Part shown: in pieces, positions 12,240-24,847 of the stretch
Layout: the number at the start of each line of letters is the position of its first letter
How positions within the stretch are numbered: the first letter of the stretch is position 1
Assembly (NCBI GenBank): GCA_022316685.1
Contig: JAKJHU010001524.1
Coordinates: 1-64,000, forward strand
Direction: 5' to 3'
Source of the DNA: Progne subis subis
Lineage: Eukaryota; Chordata; Aves; Passeriformes; Hirundinidae
DNA: 64,000 bases
Translations under genes and position numbers: made by a program
The notes under the pieces: model-generated
The model's input: only the letters and a program-made list of their open reading frames with translations
Database searches by the model: none
What the model was told of the DNA's origin: nothing

Positions 12240-13811
12240 TGTCATAGTTTTAATTTCAAACCGGGCAGAAACACCAATTTATGTAGTGGTTTCAAGTTCA
12301 CTAAATTTTGGTCTTAGTACTTACTCTTTCTGTGGGAGAGAGACTTGGAGAAAAACAAAGCAGGCTCAACCTTAAAATTAACAAATAGTTTATTAACATA
12401 CACTAAAAGAATAGAAAAACAGAAAGTTGGGAAAAAAACCTAAAATGGAATGAAACTTCAAAAACACTCTTCCCTCCCCTTACAAACTCTTCACTTTCCT
12501 ACAAAACAAAATAAAGAGACAGAACTTGTAATTTTCAGTCAGTTTCACTATCTGACAATAGTCTTTCATCAATTCATTAGGAGAAGAGTATCTTCTAGAG
12601 TCATGATAGTCACTGATAACTTAGAACAGTTCTCTTGTGGGTTTTAAACTGTCACAAAAACAACCACACGGAGAAACCTGCTTTTGTGACCCTCCCAGGA
12701 GCAGTTTCCCAAGCTGCTTATGGGTCATGGGTCTTAGACTTTTGCATACTGGGGTGTCACCTTTTAAAGATGAATAACTCTAAAGCAAAGGATTCTTCAC
12801 CTCAAGGTACAGAGATATCTTCTCACTTCTTCACTGGCACAGGGGGCTTCTCATCTTTATCTCTGTTCAAGCATCTTATAGGATATTACTTAGTCCATCA
12901 CAAACACCTTTGCTCAAATCCACACACAAATCTAAACAATCATCTCCCCAAATGCATATCGTTCCCATGATTTAAAGGAATGATCTAAATATAGAGTTCA
13001 TTTCCATGGCTCAAGTAAGAATAGAACAACCAACTCTTCAACCCTCTGTCTCAATAGTCTTTTCACTCTTGCTCTGCTGACTTCATGCTGTCGTTCTTTA
13101 TGTTTACTCTGTCTTTCTTTACTCTCTCAGAGAAGGGCTAAGCTCTGGAAGCTTCATGTTGCTAAGAAAGAGTTAAATCGGCTCAGAGTCTTTGTTTTTC
13201 TCTCTGTAGCTCATGGTGTTAGATGTTCAAGGCCGCGCTGATGAGGGAGGAAGAACTCACAGAAACATCAGAGATTGGAGCACTCAAGCAGTCTGGAATC
13301 ACAAAAAAAACCAGGCAGGATCATAAATGCTTTCTTAGTCCACCCCTCGGTGTAAACCAGGGTGGCTTCGGCCCAAATGGTGCCCATAGCTCTTATCAGG
13401 GCCCAGCAGAGATCTCTCCCTGCTCCAGGGAAGTCTGAGGAAAGTAGCTGTTAGAAAACAGCAACCTCTCTTTCCCTCCCCCCCTTCACCTGGGAGTCGA
13501 TAGAATCCAGCCAGGCCTCAAGCCAGCTCCCCCCCCAAAAGGGGGGAGCAGCAGGCCCAGCTCAATGTTACCTGTCTCTCTCTGGCCAAAGGAAAGAAGG
13601 AAAAAGGCCCACCCACAGGAAATTCACAGGGTTTTATATGGTACTTCCCAAAGTCGCAGCTAACAATTTCAGTGGTTAGAATAGATGCCAACATTCCAAC
13701 TAACTCTCTGATAGGTTGCTGTCTCCTCCAAAGCAATTCTCAGGTCCTGACCTGGAGAATTATTCTACATTCTTCTATAACTAAAAAACCAAACTGTACT
13801 AACCCATGACA
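12240..13811 (-). repeat. Long solo LTR, family B copy 1 (5-bp TSD TGCAC)
   Basis: On the + strand the unit begins TGTCATAG and ends CATGACA. It is flanked by TGCAC at 12235-12239 and 13812-13816. Read on the minus strand it starts TGTCATGGG and ends TATGACA. A TATAAAA (reverse of 13632-13638) lies only about 175 bp from the 5' end, while the best AATAAA (reverse of 12389-12394) lies about 1.2 kb further on, so R appears to make up most of the 1572 bp. It contains a C/G-stem hairpin at 13526-13549. No coding frame of note. Related copies are at 17417-18955 (minus) and 63867-64000 (plus, incomplete). Confidence 0.88.
13526..13549 (-). other. Perfect 9-bp hairpin inside family B LTR
   Basis: GCTCCCCCC and GGGGGGAGC form a perfect inverted repeat around a CCAAAA loop. 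An almost identical structure occurs at the same place in the 17.4-18.9 kb copy (about 18673-18695), with one fewer C in the loop and a decayed outer stem. It lies in the predicted transcribed R region. Confidence 0.85.
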
Positions 13812-15698
13812 TGCACATGAACAGTAAAATAATTGCATTGAGCAAACTCTACCTGAATTGTTGAAATATATGACTCATGCAGATTATTAAATTAATGAAA
13901 TATTAGTTGTGACTTTTTTTTTCTTTGCATTCTGTAATTTGTTGAGCTAAATATTATGGAATTTATCAGCTGGAATAGTACCTACAACTCATGTAACCAT
14001 TAAACATTAAATTCTTTTGTTTCTTGATTTTATCTAATTCAAAAATCACTTTCAATAATATTTAAAAAAAAGAGGAAGAAACTAAAATTTTGTGTCAAGA
14101 GCAGAATTTGTTTCCACACAGGCTGCACATGCACTGCACAGCTTCTCTGTTAGCACTTCTTGCCCAAGAGCAGTGTTGGTGTAACATAGATGTGATAATG
14201 ATATTATTACAACCCTGTTCTCAACTGCTTTTACAGAGATAGCAATATTAAAGTCAGTATTTTGCATTCCTGCATATTATTAATGATTTAAAAAAACTGA
14301 AGTTTTCTGCACCTGGTATCTGCTTCCACCTTAAGTTTGTGATGGAACCACAGAAAAACAGGTTGCTGCTCCTTTATTAATAAAATACCAGTCTTTTCTT
14401 GCAAAAATTTAGCCCCTCTACACACTGAAGTATGGGTTGGACTCCTCCAGGGAACTCATTCTGTAGAAAATATGAAAATATGTCAACTCCTCCTGGTCAT
14501 AAACTAGTTCTTTAAACCTTTGTGTAAATCTGATGTAGTAAATGTTAATTATGCAGTATCTAAATCATCAAAATTTTCTATGTGATAGAAAACCCTTTGC
14601 GTTTTCCTTGTTAGGTTACAGAATTTTAAATAAATTTTTAAAAGCCCAACCCAAGTTACAGTTCTTTTTTGAGGAAGTCCTGTAGAACAACCAGCCTGGG
14701 GTACAGGAGCAGACAGTGCTGGCAGTAGCATCACTTCCTTCCACAGATGTCAAAAGGAACTCCAATCATAGGAAAATAAAAAGTATTTAGGATTTCTCTT
14801 AGGATAACTGTGCCTCACTGTGACTGTACTCTAAGCTTTAACTTATGGTTCCCTAATAGAACTGATGATGCTATGTTGGGGAAGAAATCAAACCTGGCTA
14901 AGAAGCAGAAGCAAGAAGGGAGGGTGGAATTGAAGCAGGAATTAAATTAATCAAAGAATAGGTCATAAAAACTGGTGGTGTTTTCACACTCTGCTGGAAA
15001 ATGAAAATAAAACAAGGAAAGAGTCTGGAGATAAAAAGATCCACAGAGTTCAATCCACATAAAATAGCAGAAGCTGGAACTTAGAACACTTTCAATGAAA
15101 TACTACGTCAGGACAACACTCTGGGCAAGTATTTGGGAGGAGGTGAGAGGCTTTAACCTGCACATCCCTGCCAGCTGCTCTTGGAGTCAGGCTGGAAACA
15201 TGGGCAAAATCCCAAGTGAGCCCAGAGCTCAAGGGTGAGCCTGAACCCTTCTCAAGGCCAGAGCAACAAGTGAAGCAGAGGAACAAGTGCACTTGTCCCC
15301 ACAGCACAGGTACAGGACATTTATTCATTTTAAGCTGACAGAGAACTGTCAGAACCAAGGCAGAAAAAGCTGCATTAGCACCAGAAAGAAACCTACTGTT
15401 GATAGATAAATGGGTGAAATTCTGTGCTGACACCTAATTTTGTACCTAGTGAAGGTTTATGTAAACTAAATGTATGGGTGAATACCAGAATGGAAGACTT
15501 CTGATTTCCATCAGTGTCATGGGAATTCAGGAACAAAATAAGAGCAGTGATATCTTGAGCCCATCCTCTCCCCTTAGTCCCATCCACATAAAATTTACCT
15601 CACTCTAAGGCAAAGCTGTAAAGAAAATCTGAAGAAAAAAAACATCATGAAATTCCCTATTTACAGAGGAAAATGAACATTCTTTATCCGTTGGACAG
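13812..15698. other. Unique-looking noncoding DNA
   Basis: No gene or repeat is recognised. Frames at 15092-15433 and 14549-14734 (minus) carry no visible domain. Confidence 0.5.
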
Positions 15699-16357
15699 TA
15701 TCCTAGGGTGACTTTATGATGGTTGTATCCCCAATTGTCTGTTCTGTTTGTGCTGTATATTGAGTTCTGTGCCTTTAAGACTAGTTCTAAGAGCAAAGAG
15801 AAGCGCAAAGTTTGTTTTGAAAAAACTGCCTGACTCCTCCACATTCTTCTCTGGACGGGGTGTTCGGCAGAGGCTTGGAGAGACTGCAGGACAGAGATCT
15901 TTTTTTGCTTTTAGTTAGTTTCAGCTAGCTAGGGCAGAGAAGTTCCCTGGACTGTTTTTTTTTCCTTTTTCTTGTGCCTGTTTAAACCTGCTCTGGACTG
16001 AAAACACCCAGGGGAGCACTGGGGGCTTGCACCTGCAGCCCACTGGGGGCCTGGACCTCGGCATTTTCCAGCAGCGCCGGAGGTACTGGGACTGATAAAA
16101 GACTGAGAAAGAGCCGAGCTACATCCACGGCAAGAACTTTCTCAATTTGCCATGTCACTCCAGAACGAGAAGTTTTATTGTTTCATATTATTCATTCTTT
16201 ATACTTGTATGCACTTTGTTAAGTAAAATAGCTTTTTCCACTTTTTCGCTGAAGAAGTTTTTTACCAGACCAGTTGGAGGGAGGAGCCACTTGGATTTAT
16301 TTCCCAGAGGGATACCATTCAAGGGTTTTCTCCTAAATTTGTCCCTAAACCAGGACA
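15699..16357 (+). repeat. 5' LTR of truncated provirus
   Basis: It starts TATCCTAGGGTGAC, which I read as a TG-to-TA mutated form of a TGTCCTAGG start seen in the ERVL LTRs here. It ends CTAAACCAGGACA, twelve bases before the PBS. A CCTTTAAGA block near 15772 is the TATA-like candidate. No clean 5-bp duplication could be paired with the far end, so the left border rests on LTR logic alone. Confidence 0.65.
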
Positions 16358-16369
16358 ATATATTTTTAT

Positions 16370-16387
16370 TGGTGCCCAGTGCAGGGC
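16370..16387 (+). promoter_or_regulatory. Retroviral primer binding site (tRNA-Lys-like)
   Basis: TGGTGCCCAGTGCAGGGC follows the LTR end closely. It resembles the tRNA-Lys1,2 type site (TGGCGCCCAACGTGGGGC) and the site of the 43 kb provirus, with changes in the centre. During reverse transcription the 3' end of a host tRNA would anneal here. Confidence 0.7.
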
Positions 16388-16940
16388 ACAAGAGAATGGA
16401 AAAAAAACTTGTATTGATTATTAATTGCATTTTAGTTGTCCTTTGTGTGGGGATAAAACAGTCAGTAGCCATGTTGCTCCTTGAATTCCTAATGTCTCTT
16501 GGAATGGAGTCCTTTCTGTGTTTCTGTTCCCTAGGCTTTTTTGAGGTTTTAATACATTTCTATTCCCTAAGTTTGTTTTCTTATCCAGAAATAGCTCCAA
16601 TGCCGTCCCTAACGCATAGCTTTTACACTAAGGATGCACAGATTAGAATAGCTATTTTGTTAGGCTCAGTGATTATGATTTACAGGAAGTTTATAAAGGT
16701 ACTAGAGTTTATACCAGGTATGTTCAGTCTATAGCTTCTTCATCCTACCCTGCATCCTAGTTCCAGCAGCATGTTTTGAGGATTTATCAATAATTGCACT
16801 CAGTTTATTAGAGGAAGAGTAGGGGTTGAGGCTTTTCAACCTCTCCTTTCCTTCTTCTCTTTTGAGTCATTTACATGACTTTTAGAGAATGTTCAGTGTC
16901 CCCTGAATGTTAAAGACACCACCTTACTGGTATTTCAGCT

Positions 16941-17440
16941 GGTGACCTTCCTCTATATAGGTTGTAGCTTTTCTAGAATGAGGACTGAGTTTTCCAGAGG
17001 GGCTGATGAGACTGCTGACCCAGAAATAGACCCTGAGGTAGACTCAGCTGTGGAAAATCCTAAGTGGTGTGTAGAATGGGAGAGAATGGGCCGAACCTTG
17101 AAGGAATTTTCTGATCCCCTGGCTTGGGAATTTTCATGTGAACAAATTCAGAACCCAGACGAGGTAAGGAAATATCTGGAAGAGAACTGCCATAATGACT
17201 CTAAGGAGAAAGAACATTGCAATAAGCTGGGCCCTAGCATATGCTTATCGCACACTGCTAGATACTGTAGGGCAGCAGATAGAGGCAGGGGAGCAGGGAG
17301 ATAAATCAGTCACTCAGGTTGCAGCCAACCCCACTCTACTCAGGTTGCAGTTAAACCAGACTGCGAGACTAAGACATCGGCAGTTGCTGCGGTAAAGAAA
17401 GGAAAGAAACATACGCGCAAAACCAGGCAGAAAAACTAAT
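16941..17440 (+). pseudogene. gag: Degenerate gag fragment of truncated provirus
   Basis: Gag-like coding is visible in pieces. The frame from 16978 (starting MRTEFSRGADETADPEID) holds an acidic segment, then WCVEWERMGRTLKEF, and shifts frame near 17210-17220. Coding resumes as WALAYAYRTLLDTVGQQ with the repeat VTQVAANPTLLRLQ, and a further shift gives a lysine-rich run (KKGKKHTRKTRQK) ending at a stop at 17438. The same order, a Thr-Gln-Val repeat followed by a basic stretch, occurs in the 42 kb gag. The C-terminal capsid part is missing. It is not functional. Confidence 0.6.
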
Positions 17441-18955
17441 TAATGTAGTAGTTTCACGTTCACTAAATTTTGGTCTTAATACTCACTCTTTTTCTATAGG
17501 GGAGAGACTAAGAGAAAAGCAAAGCAGGTTCAACCTTAAAAATGAACAAATAGTTTTATTAACACACACTAAAAGAATAGAAAAAGAAAGTTGGAAAAAA
17601 ACCTAAAGCAAAACAGAATGAAACTTCAAAAACACTCTTCCCTCTCCTTACAAACTGTTAACTTTCCTACAAAACAAAATAAAGAGACAAAACTTGTAAT
17701 TTTCAGTCAGTTTCACCATTTGAAAATAGTCTTTCATCAATTCTTTAGGAGTCTCTTTTAGAGACAACTTAGACCAGTTCTCTTGTGGGTTTTTTAACTG
17801 TCACAAAAACAGCCGCCCAGGAAAACCTGCTTTTGTGACCCCTTCCATTAGCAGTTTCCCAAGCTACTCATGGGTCTTAGACTTTTGCGTATTGAGGTGC
17901 CAGTTTTTAAAGATGAATAACTCTAAAGGCAAAGGATTCTTCATCTCAAGGTACAGAGATATCTTCTCACTTCTTCACTGGCACAGAGGGCTTCTCATCT
18001 TTATCTCTGTTCAAGCATCTTATAAGATTAATATTACTTAGTCCATCACAAACACCTTTACTCAAATCTACACACAAATCTAAATAATCATCTCCCTAAA
18101 TGCATATCTTTCCCATGATTTAAAGGAATAATCTAAATATAGAGTTCATTTCCATGGCTCAAATAAGAATGGAATGGCAAACTCCTCAACCCTTGTCTCA
18201 TTAGTCTTTTCACTCTCGTTCTACTGACTTCATGCTGTTTCTTCTTCATGTTCACTCTGTCCCTTTCTTTTCTCTCTCAGAGAAGGGCCAAGCCCTGAAA
18301 GCTTCATGCTACCAGGAAAGGGTTAAATCTGCTCAGAGACTCTTCTCTCCCGCGGTAGCTTGTAGTGTTAGATGTTCAAGGCCACGCTAGTGAGGGAAAG
18401 AAGAACTTATGCAGAAACATCAGAGGTCAGAGCACCTGGGCAGTCCAAAATTACAAAAAAAACAGGCAGGATCATAAATGCCTTTTCGGCCCACCCCTCA
18501 GTGTAAATCAGGGCAGCCTCAGCCTAAATGGTGCTCATAGCTCTTATTAGGAGCTTGGCAGAGGTCTCTCCCTGCTCCAGGGAAGTTTGGAGAAAGTAGT
18601 TGTTGTAAAGCAGCAACCTCTCCTTCCCCTCCCTACCCAGGAGCCGATAGAATCTGGCCAGGCCTCAGGCCAGCTCCCCCCCAAAAGGGGGGAAACAGCA
18701 GGCCCAACTCGATGTTACCTGTCTCTCTCTGGCCAAAAGAAAAAAAAAAAAAGTGACCTACAGGAAATCAAGGGGTTTTATATGGTACTTCCCAAAGTCA
18801 TAGCTGACATTTTTCAGTGGTCAAACATATGCCAATATTCTAACTAACCCTCTGATAGGTCCCTGTCCTTTCTAAAGCAATTCCCAGGTCCTGACCCGGA
18901 AAATCATTCTACATTCTTCTATGACTAAAAAACTAAATTGTACTAACCCATGACA
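17417..18955 (-). repeat. Long LTR, family B copy 2 (left end truncated)
   Basis: It aligns along its length with 12240-13811 and ends CATGACA at 18955. At the left the similarity begins at about AAACC (17419), so roughly the last 15-20 bases of the LTR are missing, and it abuts the gag fragment. The following bases GTGAC are not repeated at the left edge. A duplication-free edge plus a missing end indicates deletion or rearrangement after insertion. It contains the TATAAAA box (reverse of about 18776-18782) and a decayed form of the C/G hairpin near 18673-18695. Confidence 0.8.
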
Positions 18956-21900
18956 GTGACAGACAGTTTAGGAGTTCCTGCCTAATGAAGGTTTTTATCC
19001 ATTATTATATCCAATAACAGACATTATGTTTTCTTAAGGGATATGGCTAAAAGACAAATTCTAATGTTCAATTACAATTGAGCAAGAAATTCTTCAATTT
19101 CACTATTTATTTTTTCAATCTATAAATGTAGAAAACAACTGATGCCTCCAAATCTCATTTCCAGCAGTTACTTTAACTGTCCAGGCTTTCAGAAATTTCA
19201 GGAGCCACTATATGCCTGGACTGAATTGGGAAAATTTAATACAGTGTAAGATATGCAGATAAAATATAAATTCCAGCCATGTAACAAAAATGCCGTTGAC
19301 AACATGTATATTATGCAATTATGATTGTCATTTTATTACTGTTATTAATTTATTAGTATAATTGCAAATTTTTTCAATGTCATAATGTGATAATAAAGGA
19401 CTTGTCCTTACTACGTTAACCTCAGAACATCTCTGACCTCAGGGGAGGTAGCTGTACTCTTTCAGTCCAAAATGAGCTGTCAGTTACCACAACAAGATTT
19501 TGATGACTACATTATCTTGTAATTAAATATCTCAACAAACTTCTCCTTTTGATTGACAGGTAGTTAAGACTATCTTTGACCACAGGGCAGTTTCTTTACT
19601 TTTCAAGAATAATTTTTCAGCAGTGAAGAAGACAAGAGTTTAAAAATTAAAGTGTTTTGAACTATATATTAATCTATATCTGGTACTTATAAGACAGTGA
19701 AAATTCCACCAATTTGCATTATCCTTTGCCCAAGCTACGGCATTTCAGTGACAACTTTGATTGATTAAAGGAGTTTATGCTTTTCTTTATTAGCGTTTAG
19801 GTCTTAAAAGAAATAAATTGTTTAGATTTTTATATTTTCTCCCCTTTCACGCTCATTTTTAAGACAGTAACAATGCTTAGAGTCAATACTGATACCTACA
19901 AGGAGATCCCATCAGGAAGAATGTTTTAGGACATACTCATAAAGGTTGATTTCTGATGATTTGGACCACCTAGAAGACTCACAGAACAAAACAGAAACTC
20001 AGTTCATAACAGGTTTAAAAGAACAAGCAACAAATTATCCTCTATCAGATCATCCATCCTCTCAAACAGAATTTTTTGCCACAGTAAATCCCCACTGGAA
20101 CTGAGGCTGGAGGAGCATCAGTGCCAAAAAGATCCCAAAAAGATTCCAAGATGAGAAGTAAGATATGACACAGAGCAGCAATCCTGGTGTCCTCACCAAA
20201 GAGAAGCCTTTTCTGAAGGAGGGAGGGTGGAACCACCTTCTATTGACAATCTCCCATGGAAGGATGTACTTGTCCCTTGTGAGGGACATCCCTGGCCACC
20301 ACTGTCACCCACAGCCTCCCATGGATCTGTGCATCCAAACTGGTCCTTCTCTGCCCTGGCAGCCTTTGCTGGAGCTCAGGAGGACAAACAAAGCAAAGTG
20401 AGGATTGGAGGTGCCCAGATCAATTTCTCTTCCCTTTGAATGGGATGCCATCCCCAACCAGTCTAAGTTCAACATGAACAAAGGATGAACGACATCCTTC
20501 CCAAACAAATTCTGACATCAAACACATCCTACATCAAATACAATCTCAATAAAACCTGAAGTCCTTTGAAATGCAGAAAACTGTACCAATAGTGAATTCT
20601 GATGATAATAAAATAAAGCAAGGGCTTTCCCCAGTAATGTAAAGGTCACACAGGTTTGGTACACCTGAGGCATGTCTTCAACACAGCCGAGAGTGACAAA
20701 ATTCCTTTCCCATTTGTGCTGCAATTAACATCAAATTAATTCCCAGGACACAGCAGCAATTACTCGCACATCATTGTCACTTAAACTGCCAAGCCTGTGG
20801 CTTAACCTTTCAGGGAGAATCCAGTGAGTCACAAGTCGACACAACACATGGTCACAAACACAAGAAGAAGGTTGCCCTTATCTGCTGATGCACTCTCTGG
20901 TTTTGGTATTTCTCCATTTCCCCCATGGGTGCACTGTTGAAATCCAAATCTTATCAAAGACTTACGTGTTCAATTTTTTCATAGATTTCACACTGAGCAA
21001 TGTTCTCTAAGAGTTCTCAGTTCTTAGAAAGTCACATACATGTATGGGGAACCAGCTTTCATTTGAAGAAAAATAAAAAAGCAGAAGGCTGAAAGCAAAT
21101 AAAATCTTTTATTTTTTATGAAATTTATGCGTTTTTTAAAACTGTGTTAATTTATTTGCTGATACCAAATTTTTTTCACTTTCCTTTCTCTCACATTTCC
21201 TCATTTTAGCAACACAACTTCCTGCAGACTGTTGGACCCCAAGAACTTTATTCAGATATTGAGGGCATTTAATAAACAGCACAAGGAAAAGTCGGGATGA
21301 AAATCTGAAATGACAAAAATGTTGCCCAGCATGTTACAGACATTTATGTGGAATAAACTGCTGAGGTTTAATACTGTGCATTTTTCTGAACTGTTCAAGA
21401 TAATGACAACAGTTACACTTAACCGTATTTTGGGTTGAATTTCAGCTGCTATCAGGACAACTGGATTTCCTGAAATTTATTTCATACTTTTATATTTAAA
21501 GTGATTTACTTTGCAAATACCTGTTCTTGTAGAAATGACATTAAATAGCTATCTTTGCACAAGGGAAACTGCTACTTATCAAACATGGTAGTTGCAAATT
21601 TCTTGCTATTAATTACTAGTTCCTATGAAAATCAGACACCAAACAAGTTAAGAGTGCACAGTACCACAGAAATTATACTGCTTAATGTTTTCCCTAATTT
21701 TGGCCACAAGACATAGTTGAGTCAGTCTATACTTGGTCACACATTTACACTGCTGATAAGCAGATCAGCTTTTTCATTTGTAGAAAGGAACAAAGAAGTC
21801 TGCTATCAAAATTATACTAAAAAGTTCCCATAATAAAGGGGTTTTTTTGTATATTAAAAATTGTAACAACTACACACATACATATATAAATACAGTTATA

Positions 21901-24847
21901 TATAAAAAATAAAACTACTTATTCTAGACCAGCTACAGGTCAAAAACCTTTATCTGAAACTCCTGATATAGGATATATCAAATGAGCAGAAAACCTGTGT
22001 GGACAATGCAAACTTCAGAAGTCACTGTAAAATAGATCTTCTGAAAGGTAATGTTTTAATTTACATTTTATGTAAGAATGCTTCACTGTACACATATTCT
22101 ACAGATCAAACTGAAACTAAAAATATTGACAATATCTAAGATAATGCGTCTTAAATGACACAAATGATGTTTTTAAGAGTATTTGATTTTGCAAAAGACA
22201 TTTTAAGGTAACATTAATGAGGATATATTTTGAAGCCCTTTAAACTTGCAGAGGATGCTGCAGTGCTTGCTTATTTAGAAGGCTAAGATGTCAAGTACAG
22301 AGCTAGAACACATGGTTCTTTATTCTGCCCCCCTGGTGATCTTGAGCTGACCTCTGCAGACCATATTCTCTGGAATACTGTGGGAATATCTACACAGCCA
22401 AATATCTCAGCTGATCTGCCTCTGCCCTCCTGAGCAGGTTGGAAGTGCTCTCTAAGAGGATTACTTCCAGCCTGCAAAATGTTTTGGGAAAGAGAAGATT
22501 CAGCACTGCTTACAGCAAAGCATGGTTGTGTACTGTCCTGAGAGGAACAGTGTGCCAGGAAAATTCTCTTTGGAATTCTGTCACTGCAGCCTCACAGACA
22601 CCCTCACTGCTGCTTCCAGTGATTGCTACCAATTGGTTCAGTTAGTGAAAATTATTTTATCATAACTGTGTCTCAGTGGAGAGGCATGCCAGGGGCAGGA
22701 CTTCCATAGAGAAAAGAGTGGGAGTTCTGTTCCCCACTCCAGCTCTGACACACCAAATTCAGACATTTGGGTTTTTTACACATTTCCACAAGTCTGGGAA
22801 CAGCGTTTCCTGTCAGTTCCTCCAGACTGTGTCAGTCAACAGGCACAACACCATGAGCTGCCTCTGTCTAGAATATGTTTCCTTCATTTAGGAAAGTGCA
22901 GTAATTCATCAGTGATTTAACCTATAGACATTTGAAGGCTGGAGAGCACCTCAGAGGGGCTGTTGACCTTCAGCAACTGAAAGAATTGAAGCTCCGGCCT
23001 TAGTCAATATATATTTATCTTTCTGTTGGGACTATTACAACTGTTCAAGTAATGCTGACCTTGAAACTTCTGCACACTATGCACCAGAATAATGATCCCA
23101 GAAGGAAGAGTATAAAAATACCTAAATAGGATATCTAAATCCAAAATGCACATAAAGATAAAAGGAAGCATTTCAAAATGTGAAGTCACTTAAAATGTGG
23201 TAATATTATTGAGGCTCCTATTAATTATAATTTGAATAACATTGCTAAATACCATAATTACACATTTCAAAATATTTTAGTGATAGGATATAATTTATGT
23301 CAAAGACCTTGTTTCATTGTGAAATCTTTGCCTATTTGTAATTAATTTAATGTCTGACTGACAGCCTCGTAAATTGAAATTATCTACATCTTCAACCTGC
23401 TCTGCAGAACAGCGAGAGCACAGTCTTAGCCCTGGGCCTTGGGCTTTTGCAACTTTGCTGCAGACAGAAAATTACAAGAAATAAAATGGCTGGTTTCATG
23501 TGATGTCCCAGTTACTTGTTCCCTCACATTTCATGCAGAATTTTCTCTCAAATTTGAGAGTCAAACAGCAGCCAGGACCAATTACATTACATTAATCAAA
23601 AACATTATGGTACTACAGGTACCATAAAATGAACCCTCCTGGGGCCTATCTTTTTCCAATACCTAATACTTGACAGGGGCAGTTGTAAAGTCTTTTCAAG
23701 CAAATTTTTGGAGATGATTTCTCTGAAAAAAACAAAACTCTCTCTGGAGGTGGCTGAAGTAAAGATGAGAATCATAAGAAGGAGGCTTTGAGCACAAACT
23801 ATACTGACATTGTTTCACATCCAGCCTTAAAACCATCATACTCCATATGTAAAATTATATTAAAAAATCCCCCAAAGAAAACCACACCCAAAGTCTTTAA
23901 GTTGGCTGTTTGACTTCTTTTCAGAACATTCCAAAACCAACACAAAAATCCTTCAAATTCAAACTGCAGCTACACACTGTCCATCAATGACACCACCTGA
24001 GTTATTTACAGGCTTTAATTAAAAGAATTACCACTCAAAAACTCACAGTAAGGGCAGTCTGTTAGATTTTATATCAACTACTCATCACTCAGACTCCTCC
24101 ATTCTCTTTTCTGTAGAGCCCAGGGGATTACTACAATGCTGATCAGTGGCATCAGAGACATCAGTGCACAAGAACACCCAAAAACACTGGTACCAAGGAA
24201 GAGTTTGTTTTCTTCCTCCCTTTGGATTGTTCCTCTCACTTCAGAAGACCCAATAACTACTTGAAGAAAACCATCTCGTTTGCACACTTTGTTAATAATG
24301 AGTAACTTATTTTTAAGTGCAAATGTGACCTGAGTCAGCTACCAAATGCATAAAATAAACATGTCCACATCTTACAAATTATTTTCCAGCCTCACCACAG
24401 ATTTCATAACTGTCAGCTTTCTGGCTGTCTGGAATTTTCTATTTTCTAAAAGCCTAAATCAACAGAAGCAGCATTATGCTTTCTAACTGACCTGATAAGC
24501 TCTTGTTGGAGAGAGAGAAGGAAACTCATGCTCCAACTGCTCCAATTCAGAACCTGGGGTATTTTTTAAATACTCTCCCACCACTTGCATCTGCCAGGAT
24601 GCAAAGTGGGTTAAAAAGGGGCTGTAAAATAGCAGTAGAGTCTTTTTGTAGCTGTATCCAACTTGTGAAAAATATTTTTGGTTGAGTTAAAACATGCAGC
24701 ACAAGCAGTGAGCTGTTCTGTAATTGAAGATCAAGCACCAAAATCCCATTTGAACACTGAGGCAGGATGGACACAGACACCACCATTACAGAGAACATCT
24801 AATGGCAATTCCACAAGAGCTTTTCTGTACAGTACATTTTATCTGGG
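18956..24847. other. Unique-looking noncoding DNA
   Basis: About 5.9 kb with no recognised gene or interspersed repeat. Overlapping short frames at 20165-20439 are proline- and tryptophan-rich, have no family signature, and show no splice context I could defend. Confidence 0.5.

Larger units (their letters stand above)
15699..17440 (+). mobile_element. Truncated provirus: 5' LTR, PBS, leader, partial gag
   Basis: The element begins with an LTR at 15699-16357. A primer binding site follows at 16370-16387, then an untranslated leader and a degenerate gag fragment from about 16940. It stops at the junction with a minus-strand family B LTR near 17417-17440. No protease, pol or 3' LTR remains downstream, so more than half of the provirus is missing. 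The organisation (leader, then gag with a short repeat followed by a lysine-rich stretch) parallels the ERVL provirus at 37-44 kb, but the LTR is different. Confidence 0.75.

Noticed and set aside
16147..16734. 195-codon plus-strand frame
   Set aside because: It overlaps the U5 end of an LTR, the PBS and the leader, which are not coding in a provirus.
20165..20439. Possible host exon with Pro/Trp-rich translation
   Set aside because: Several overlapping frames are open, none shows a family motif, and no consistent splice sites could be assigned.
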